Origin: Bradyrhizobium sp. SZCCT0231
GTDB lineage: Bacteria > Pseudomonadota > Alphaproteobacteria > Rhizobiales > Xanthobacteraceae
DNA: 64,000 nt
Direction of reading: 5' to 3'
NCBI RefSeq assembly: GCF_018130245.1
Contig: NZ_JAFCKP010000002.1
Span: 248,001 to 312,000 of the forward strand
Positions 57,196-64,000 of the stretch are shown here, piece after piece. The number at the start of each line of letters is the position of its first letter. The stretch's first letter is position 1. The position numbers were made by a program, and so were the translations under genes. The notes beneath the pieces are model-generated. The model was not told the DNA's origin, ran no database searches, and worked only from the letters and a program-made list of their open reading frames with translations.

Positions 57196-57870
57196 TCACC
57201 AGACGCCGGGCACGAGGCGATAGCGCACCCGCGCCGCATAGTCGGTATAGCCCGGCAGGCCCTCGCGCAACGTGCGCTCCTCGATCGGGATGCGGATCGC
57301 GAACAAGGCGATGAAGAGCGGCATCATCGCAAGTCCCCACCACGATCCCAGCAGCAACGGCACGCCGGTGAAGAACAGGACCAGGCCGCTGTACATGGGA
57401 TGGCGGACATAGGCGTAGGGACCGGTCGAGATCACGTGCTGCGCGCGCTCGGTTTGCAGCTTCACCACGGGCGCGGCGAACGAGTTCTCGCGGAAGACCC
57501 ACATGGTGAACAGTGTCGAGGCCAGGAACAGCCCGAGGCCGAGCACCTGCAACGCGACCGGCATGTCGGAGGATTGAACGCGCCGGTCGAGCCCCATCAC
57601 GACCAGCCAGGCCAGCATTGCGACGACGAAGAGGGCCATGAACATCTTGTCGGCGGCGGGCTGATCCTTTTGCAGGACCGGTCGCAGACGTTCGGCGAGC
57701 AGCGCCGGATCGATCCGGTAGAGCCACCAGCCGCAGAGCGGGCCGAGCAGCGCGGAGGTGGCGAGGAACGTCCAGGCCGCCGGCCATTGCAGTGTTCCGG
57801 CGCACGCGAACAGCAGCGCGCCCATTGCGACGACGAAGACCGTGTTCTGCAACAGCAGCCGTGCGATCAT
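57196..57870 (-). CDS. Isoprenylcysteine carboxyl methyltransferase family protein
   Basis: The 224-residue membrane protein has about five spans and the cofactor-binding signature GPYAYVRHPMYSG with a later EERTLREGLPGYTDYAARV, the ICMT/PEMT pattern. Bacterial members methylate membrane substrates that are mostly unknown. It is convergent with the GST gene, 23 bp apart. Confidence 0.85.
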   Translation of the reverse strand: MIARLLLQNTVFVVAMGALLFACAGTLQWPAAWTFLATSALLGPLCGWWLYRIDPALLAERLRPVLQKDQPAADKMFMALFVVAMLAWLVVMGLDRRVQSSDMPVALQVLGLGLFLASTLFTMWVFRENSFAAPVVKLQTERAQHVISTGPYAYVRHPMYSGLVLFFTGVPLLLGSWWGLAMMPLFIALFAIRIPIEERTLREGLPGYTDYAARVRYRLVPGVW

Positions 57871-57939
57871 GCGCAGGTCCCGGGTGAACGACGCACGATA
57901 TTGGTCCAGCTATCCGGCAAAGATGCGGCCGGACGCGCC

Positions 57940-57964
57940 AAAAGCCCGATCGACCGGATCGGGC
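57940..57964 (-). terminator. Intrinsic terminator of the small minus-strand gene
   Basis: An 8-bp perfect stem (57944-57951 with 57957-57964); on the minus strand it is followed by TTTT. It begins 22 bp after the stop of the 57-residue protein gene. Confidence 0.65.
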
Positions 57965-57986
57965 GCTTCAGCTTCGGCAAGCCTGA

Positions 57987-58160
57987 TCAGGCGAGTTGAT
58001 CGATCCGCGTGCCCTGCCCCGGCGGCAGCGGCGCGGGCGGCTGCGGCTTGAAGGTCGGATCCTCGTCCTTGACCTTGGTCTGATCGTCCTGCTGCTTGGT
58101 CGTGTCGTAGCTCGGAACCACGATCGCGATCGGCGGCGGCGCAACGGTGGAAACCTTCAT
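57987..58160 (-). CDS. Small Pro/Lys/Asp-rich hypothetical protein
   Basis: A 57-residue ORF starting MKVSTVAPPPIAIVVPSY with GAGGA ahead, followed by a hydrophilic, Pro-rich tail ending in RIDQLA. A terminator follows, supporting a real transcript. No family recognised. Confidence 0.55.
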   Translation of the reverse strand: MKVSTVAPPPIAIVVPSYDTTKQQDDQTKVKDEDPTFKPQPPAPLPPGQGTRIDQLA

Positions 58161-58317
58161 CCGCAAATCCTCACACATGGAAACAATCGAACCTGCCCTG
58201 CGAGGAGCGAAATTTCCTTCAAGGCAATTGTTAAAATGCGAGGGATTGGGGTGCGGTGGGATGGGCCGTGTTCGTGTCTCATCCGCGCGACGCCAAAGGA
58301 GGCGACGAGCCTCTCCT

Positions 58318-58398
58318 CGTCATTGCGAGCGAAGCGAAGCAATCCAGATCTGTTTCCGCGGAGAGACTCTGGATTGCTTCGCTTCGCTCGCAATGACG
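58318..58398. repeat. Dispersed palindromic element, family A, perfect copy
   Basis: Arms 58318-58347 and 58369-58398 are perfectly complementary over 30 bp around a 21-base centre. The arm starts CGTCATTGCGAGCGAAGCG. Same ends as 56253-56370. Confidence 0.85.
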
Positions 58399-58465
58399 GA
58401 GTGTGTGGCGACTGGCGGGCGATGCAGGCGCTGCCTTACCCGCTGCAAGAGAAGACGAGGATCGC

Positions 58466-58939
58466 CTATTCGTCCTTGCCGCGCGTAATGGCGATGGAGG
58501 CGTCCGTCTTGGTGCGCGTGCATTCCATGTTGAGGCGGCGGTAGCGCATGTTGACCTTGTCGCCGCGGAGCAGGCCCATCCGCTTCAGGCAGCGCGTCGC
58601 GCCCGTCGTGGTGTCGTCCTTGGTCACGGTGAAGACGATCGCCGCCATCGACCCCACCAGCGCGTAGAACTCGGGCTTCGGCTTGCGATCGCCCTTGGCA
58701 TAGAGCTCGATGGAATATTTGTCGCCGCGGCAACCCACGGACAGCTCCTTGGCCGCCGGATGCGTCAGGTAAACGACGTTGCCGGCCCGGAAATTCACCT
58801 TGAGGCGGTCGACCTGGTTCGCCAGCTCCTTGGCGCTGTCGTCGCAGCGGTCGGCGCGGGCAGGCGAGGAGACGGTCACAAGACCGGCGATGGCGGCGGC
58901 GACCAGGATCGCGCCGCGGACGTTCAGTTTCAAAATCAT
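58466..58939 (-). CDS. Exported hypothetical protein
   Basis: The 157-residue protein has a signal peptide (AILVAAAIAGLVTVSSPARA) and a mature part with Cys at CDDSAKEL, GCRGD, RCLKRM and MECTRT, suggesting two disulfides. AAGGGG precedes ATG 58939. No family recognised. Confidence 0.7.
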   Translation of the reverse strand: MILKLNVRGAILVAAAIAGLVTVSSPARADRCDDSAKELANQVDRLKVNFRAGNVVYLTHPAAKELSVGCRGDKYSIELYAKGDRKPKPEFYALVGSMAAIVFTVTKDDTTTGATRCLKRMGLLRGDKVNMRYRRLNMECTRTKTDASIAITRGKDE

Positions 58940-59036
58940 GATGAAAAGCCCCTTAGGGCGCGCATTCAAGCGTCGCTGGACGCGAAGCGCAAGGGTGGGG
59001 TCTTCCTTGTTGGCAGGTGCGTGATATAAAGAACAC

Positions 59037-59288
59037 ATGAGCAAGGAGCAGGTAAAGGCGATCCTGGACCGCGTTCTGACCTGGCCGCCCGAACGCCAGG
59101 AGGACGCAGCGAAGATGTTGATGCTCATGGAGTCGCAGGACGAGAGTGTCTATCGGTTAACCGACGAGCAGGTCGAGGAGGTTCGCCGCCGTCGGTCGGA
59201 TCCGAATGCGCGGCGGCTCACGCTCGAGGAGTTCAAGGAGAGGCTCCCTACATCATCCTCTATGCGGTCGATCAGCCAGACCAGCTGA
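59037..59288 (+). CDS. Antitoxin-like protein, C-terminus altered by fusion
   Basis: The 83-codon ORF begins MSKEQVKAILDRVLTWPPER and has DEQVEEVRRRRSDPNARRLTLEEF, like antitoxins paired with RelE/ParE toxins. After LTLEEFKERL the frame runs into out-of-frame toxin DNA and ends with an unrelated Ser-rich tail. The promoter-side region is intact. It is divergent from the exported protein at 58466-58939. Confidence 0.6.
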   Translation: MSKEQVKAILDRVLTWPPERQEDAAKMLMLMESQDESVYRLTDEQVEEVRRRRSDPNARRLTLEEFKERLPTSSSMRSISQTS

Positions 59289-59335
59289 TCGAGGTGCTGG
59301 CCATCCTGCGCGGGGCGAGGGATCGCGAAATCTAG
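59246..59335 (+). pseudogene. 3' remnant of a RelE/ParE-type toxin gene
   Basis: In the frame one base off the antitoxin, the sequence reads PYIILYAVDQPDQLIEVLAI, then LRGARDREI and stop. This is the C-terminal strand and HGARD-type end of RelE/ParE toxins. About two thirds of the toxin, including its start, is missing, so a deletion joined the antitoxin to the toxin tail. Confidence 0.6.
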
Positions 59336-59448
59336 GCCGCCCCCATGAGCGGGCGGGCTTCCCGGGCGCTTCCCTTTGCGGCAAAAAAGCTTAGAACGCT
59401 TCTATGCTGAGAGGCCCGCCAGGGCCCCAAAACCCCGAGATTTGCCCC

Positions 59449-61104
<1,656 letters not shown>

Positions 61105-61124
61105 GGCGGCGTTCCCCTGATGCT

Positions 61125-61230
61125 GCGCAGCATGAAATGCTGCGCTGCTGATCCGGGGTCCATCGTGGAGCCTGGGTCCCGGCTCTGCGTCGCATCACTT
61201 CGTGCTGCGCCGCGTCCGGGACACGAGCGT
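61125..61230. repeat. Hairpin and dispersed repeat after fumA
   Basis: A 9-bp perfect stem (61125-61133 with 61137-61145) is followed by a second inverted pair made of GATCCGGGGTCCAT-type and GTCCGGGACACGAG-type ends. No ORF. It looks like a third palindromic repeat family of this genome. Confidence 0.5.
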
Positions 61231-61252
61231 TGCGCTTGCTCGCTTTATCTCG

Positions 61253-62179
61253 CTAGCTGCAATTCGTGACCTGGTTGGAGCACAGCGCGCGCCACCAGCC
61301 GCGGACGCCATCGTGGCTCTCGACGAGACCCCAATATCCGCTGCAAGCGAGCACGCGCTTTGGTCCGCCGTCTCCGTCAATCGGTCCGCCGAGTTCGCGC
61401 TGGGCTGGCATCCATTTGGCGTCGACGAAGGGCGCTTGGAACAGTCCGCCCGCGCGCGTATAGCCGTTGGCATAGTTCGCGCCGACCTTGTTCGATGCGA
61501 CCCAGCCACGCCCGGCATAGGGCTTTGGCGCGTTGCGCGGATACTTCCTCTCGTCCTCGTAATCCTTGCCCGGCGGCCTCGCGCCTTCGATCAGGAACCA
61601 ACCGTCCTTGAAGCCGATGATGCGGAATTCGGTGAGCCAGCCACCCTCGGGCGTGTTCTCGCTGCCGCCGAGCTTGAGCCGGTAGGGCGGCGGCAAGGTG
61701 CCGAGCACGCGCGCCTTGACCGACGGTTCGGCGCGCACGTTGAGGCCGCTGGGGTCCTGGTCGATGGACCAGGCGCCGAGATCGCAGGGCTCGGTGCCTT
61801 CGGGCAGGCTTGCGCGTTTCGCGGCGAGATCGGCGTGCAGCTTGGCGAAATCATTGTCGTCGTTATCAGGATCCGGCTCGGTGCGCGGCTTCAGCTCGGC
61901 TGACATCGCGCGCGTCGCGTCCACCGTCAGCGTGACGACCAGAGCCTGACGCACAGCAAAGACACTTGCCGGTGTCTTCGGATCGTTCGATGTCGTGGGA
62001 TAGACGGCGAGAAAACCGGTCGAACCTTCGGTTCGGTAGGCGGTGCCAGCGACATAGCCTGCCGGCACCATGGCGAGCGCGCTGGCGCGCCACGCCGGTT
62101 CGGTGTCATCCGCGTGCGCTGCTTGTGTCGCGACAGAGAGGACCGTCGCCGCGATGAGACGGAGCGAACGCATGCTCAT
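61253..62179 (-). CDS. Exported SH3-domain protein
   Basis: The 308-residue protein has a signal peptide (RLIAATVLSVATQAAHA), a central bacterial SH3-like segment (GLNVRAEPSVKARVLGTLPP, about 144-165) continuing through GWFLIEG and GRGWVAS, and Cys near the C-terminus. SH3b domains often bind peptidoglycan or peptides. Function unknown. Confidence 0.75.
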   Translation of the reverse strand: MSMRSLRLIAATVLSVATQAAHADDTEPAWRASALAMVPAGYVAGTAYRTEGSTGFLAVYPTTSNDPKTPASVFAVRQALVVTLTVDATRAMSAELKPRTEPDPDNDDNDFAKLHADLAAKRASLPEGTEPCDLGAWSIDQDPSGLNVRAEPSVKARVLGTLPPPYRLKLGGSENTPEGGWLTEFRIIGFKDGWFLIEGARPPGKDYEDERKYPRNAPKPYAGRGWVASNKVGANYANGYTRAGGLFQAPFVDAKWMPAQRELGGPIDGDGGPKRVLACSGYWGLVESHDGVRGWWRALCSNQVTNCS

Positions 62180-62192
62180 TTGACCTGAGGCG

Positions 62193-62489
62193 TTACGCCC
62201 GCGCGCCCGTGAACGGGAAGCTGCCCATCGGGCCGATGCCCATCTCGCCGCTGATGCTGTCGCCGGAGACCGTGCCGGTGAACTCGAGCGTGAGCGGCAT
62301 CGGCTTGTCGATCGAGACCTTCCAGGAGACGTTGTCGCCAGAGACGGTGCCGTCGAAGATCTCGGCGGTATTACCCTCCGCGCCCTGTGTGCCCGTGAGC
62401 GTGCCGTCCGCAGCCTTCAGGTTCAGCGTCGCCTGGCGCTCGCCCATCGGCGTCGTCATGGTCAGATTCCAGTTGCCGTCTACGGCCAT
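62193..62489 (-). CDS. Small beta-rich conserved hypothetical protein
   Basis: The 98-residue protein is made of alternating strands (NWNLTMTTPMGERQATLNLK, FDGTVSGDNVSWKVSI, LEFTGTVSGDSISGEM), a lipocalin- or avidin-like pattern. No signal peptide. GGGAGACGGG precedes the ATG. It lies 13 bp from the SH3 gene on the same strand. Confidence 0.7.
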   Translation of the reverse strand: MAVDGNWNLTMTTPMGERQATLNLKAADGTLTGTQGAEGNTAEIFDGTVSGDNVSWKVSIDKPMPLTLEFTGTVSGDSISGEMGIGPMGSFPFTGARA

Positions 62490-62593
62490 TCCCGTCTCCC
62501 GAACAAATCTCGGCGGTCCGCGACGATCCGCGGCCGTCCTGAACGAGCCTATAGCCCAACTCGCAGTTCCTGCCTAACCCAGCGATGGGGCAA

Positions 62594-63148
62594 TTAGGCG
62601 CGGGCGGCGGCGCGCCGCCGGCTGGTGACGACGAGCCGCAGCACCGCATACTGCACGGCGAAGGCCAGGATCTTGGCGCCGCCGGCAACCACGGTGATGT
62701 AGAACGCCCACAGCTTCAGATCGCCCGTGGAGGCGACCACGATCATGCCGGCGCCGATCACGAACATCAGCCCCGCCCAGGCATAGCCTGCAGCCGTGAC
62801 ATATTCCGGAACGGTCTCGGCGACGATCGGCGGCATGTAGCGCAGCATCCAGCCGCGCTTGAGCATGATGAGGCCGATCGCGAAATGCGCGATCGAGGGT
62901 TTTGCCAGCATGAAGCGCGGATCGTTTGTCAGCAGCGTGATCGCGCCCAGCACGACGACGAGCGCGAGGCTCGCATAGGTCATGTAGTTGAGCCGCTGCC
63001 CCTTGAGGCGGGCGTAGATCACCTGCGCGATTGCACCGGCGATCGCCACCGACGTCGCGAGGATGACGTTGTCGGTGATGAGGTAGACGGCCAGGAAGAT
63101 GATGGCGGAGAGGAAGTCGGAGGCGAGGCGGGCGAATACGTCCTTCAT
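62594..63148 (-). CDS. yciB: Inner membrane-spanning protein YciB (septation protein A family)
   Basis: The 184-residue protein has five hydrophobic spans and the IspZ/YciB features: FLAVYLITDNVILATSVAIA, an LKGQRL motif, and KPSIAHFAIGLIMLKRGWMLRYMPP. YciB contributes to envelope and division integrity. AGGATC precedes the ATG. It follows the next gene by 12 bp on the same strand. Confidence 0.78.
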   Translation of the reverse strand: MKDVFARLASDFLSAIIFLAVYLITDNVILATSVAIAGAIAQVIYARLKGQRLNYMTYASLALVVVLGAITLLTNDPRFMLAKPSIAHFAIGLIMLKRGWMLRYMPPIVAETVPEYVTAAGYAWAGLMFVIGAGMIVVASTGDLKLWAFYITVVAGGAKILAFAVQYAVLRLVVTSRRRAAARA

Positions 63149-63160
63149 CGTCGATCCTGT

Positions 63161-63736
63161 TCAGCGGGCGTCTGGGAGAGCGCGGGCGGGCGTACCGTAC
63201 TTGATCTGGCGATATTCGGGATACCACTTTGTGAAGTAGATCGCACTGTTGCGGGCGGCAAAGGCGACCGCAAGGCTCGACCAAAGCGGCAGGCCAGGGA
63301 CGTAGAGCAGCACGAGATTGGCGGCCGCCATCAACAGCGCTGCTGCTGTCCACGCGGCGGTGATGATGTAATTGGCGCGGAGAAAGCCTGGCATTGCCGC
63401 GGTCTCGGCCGGCACCGATTCAAGCGCATATTGCAGCGTGAAGGGATGGCGGACGAGCATCGAGCCGAGCGAGATCAGGAAGATGCCGATATCGACCGAC
63501 AGCTTGACGCTGAGCGTGCCGAGCGCAGGGTCGATCAGCGCGAGGTAAAGGCCGATTGCGGCGAACACGATTGCGGAGCCCGCGGCCAGGATCTTCACCG
63601 AGCGGCCGTGCGCGACATCGATCGCGACGGTGGCGAGGCAGATCGCCGATGCCGCAAACACGCTGAGCACGGCCGACGTCACCAGCATCAGGAAGGTGTA
63701 GACGCCGTAGGGCGCGAGGATCAGGAAAATCGCCAT
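63161..63736 (-). CDS. Integral membrane protein of unknown function
   Basis: The 191-residue protein from ATG 63736 (GAGGCGG ahead) has five or six spans (IFLILAPYGVYTFLMLVT, AASAICLATVAIDVA, SAIVFAAIGLYLAL). Its C-terminal part FAARNSAIYFTKWYPEYRQIK is close in style to YciB-family partners. It heads an operon with yciB. Two inverted-repeat operators lie just upstream. Confidence 0.72.
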   Translation of the reverse strand: MAIFLILAPYGVYTFLMLVTSAVLSVFAASAICLATVAIDVAHGRSVKILAAGSAIVFAAIGLYLALIDPALGTLSVKLSVDIGIFLISLGSMLVRHPFTLQYALESVPAETAAMPGFLRANYIITAAWTAAALLMAAANLVLLYVPGLPLWSSLAVAFAARNSAIYFTKWYPEYRQIKYGTPARALPDAR

Positions 63737-63757
63737 GGGCCGCCTCGGGTCAGGTCG

Positions 63758-63776
63758 ATCTTTACGATGTAAAGAT
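63758..63776. promoter_or_regulatory. Operator 1 of the yciB operon
   Basis: ATCTTTAC, GAT, GTAAAGAT is a perfect 8-bp inverted repeat with a 3-base spacer, 22 bp ahead of the ATG at 63736. Such dyads fit TetR- or MerR-type repressors. Confidence 0.6.
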
Positions 63777-63809
63777 TGGTAATGCGCGGACGATGCCGGG
63801 TCAAGCGAA

Positions 63810-63828
63810 ATCTTTACAGTGTCAAAAT
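63810..63828. promoter_or_regulatory. Operator 2 of the yciB operon
   Basis: ATCTTTAC, AGT, GTCAAAAT copies operator 1 with two mismatches in the right arm, 52 bp away. A regulator encoded beyond the window is likely. Confidence 0.45.
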
Positions 63829-63996
63829 GACGTAAGCGACCTCCAAAACATGAAGGGCCGCAATGACTTGGTCCAATGCCTCCTCGGCCAATTCCGTCCA
63901 GGGCAGGAGCGGCAGTGCGGCGGCGGTCAGCAGACCGAGGCAAAGCAAGATACCGCCGTTGAAGACGGTATGGCGGCTTCGCCGCAGCCGGATCAT
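63814..63996 (-). CDS. Small hydrophobic ORF at window end (doubtful)
   Basis: A 60-codon minus-strand ORF (GGILLCLGLLTAAALPLLPW, then EEALDQVIAALHVLEVAYVI) reaches close to the window edge and may continue beyond it. It is hydrophobic enough for a membrane protein. Its stop lies inside operator 2, which argues for caution. Confidence 0.28.
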   Translation of the reverse strand: MIRLRRSRHTVFNGGILLCLGLLTAAALPLLPWTELAEEALDQVIAALHVLEVAYVILTL

Positions 63997-64000
63997 CTGG

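Overview
The window is high-GC alphaproteobacterial DNA that looks like Bradyrhizobium or a close relative. The reasons are the Caulobacter-type flagellar regulators (FlbT, FlaF, FliX, CckA), flagellins of about 760 residues in a tandem array, a DksA with a degenerate zinc finger, and several intergenic palindrome families. The species call is inference; no database was searched. About 45 kb is one flagellar island.

Layout. Bases 1-3.4 kb hold the end of flgK and flgL. A four-gene biosynthetic operon follows at 3.5-8.7 kb: a glycosyltransferase, a PLP enzyme, an ATP-grasp ligase and a PLP amino-acid decarboxylase. It starts just behind a perfect CtrA box and ends at a strong shared terminator. 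Then come flbT (minus strand), four tandem flagellin genes at 9.5-19.5 kb (the second carries a frameshift), flaF, a flaG-like gene, and the minus-strand set flgI, flgJ and an FlgN-like gene, with fliX divergent. A small non-flagellar stretch at 23.8-26.8 kb holds an HxlR regulator with its divergent oxidoreductase, dksA and a fumarylacetoacetase-fold protein. The island resumes with flgF-flgG-flgA-flgH (minus) divergent from fliL-fliM-DUF6468-motE (plus). An accessory block at 33.8-40.7 kb holds two tiny ORFs, a 1365-residue FecR/VCBS/RTX surface protein, a divergent FecR protein and a TPR protein. A 1.26-kilo-residue TPR protein behind two CtrA boxes and a two-gene nuclease cassette (RusA-like plus PD-(D/E)XK/HEPN-like) precede fliO-fliP (minus), which are divergent from flgB-flgC-fliE-fliQ-fliR-flhB and cckA (plus). 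From 54.4 kb the content is ordinary chromosome: Tim44-like protein, lectin-like secreted protein, GST, ICMT-like methyltransferase, a decayed toxin-antitoxin pair, class I fumarase, SH3 protein, YciB and small unknowns.

How it fits together. The promoters read like a Caulobacter hierarchy. CtrA boxes (TTAA-N7-TTAA) lie ahead of the biosynthetic operon, fliC4, fliX, flgB and the large TPR gene, and a half-site lies ahead of fliL. Sigma54 -24/-12 elements lie ahead of flgI and flgF. CGGCA-N5-TGCCG palindromes, resembling FlbD ftr sites, sit about 90-100 bp upstream of both sigma54 elements and also near fliC2 and in the fliO/flgB gap. CckA, the kinase that feeds CtrA, is encoded in the same island. 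The points most worth following up are the CtrA-boxed biosynthetic operon between flgL and flbT, the nuclease cassette next to fliP, and the mosaic, partly broken flagellin array.
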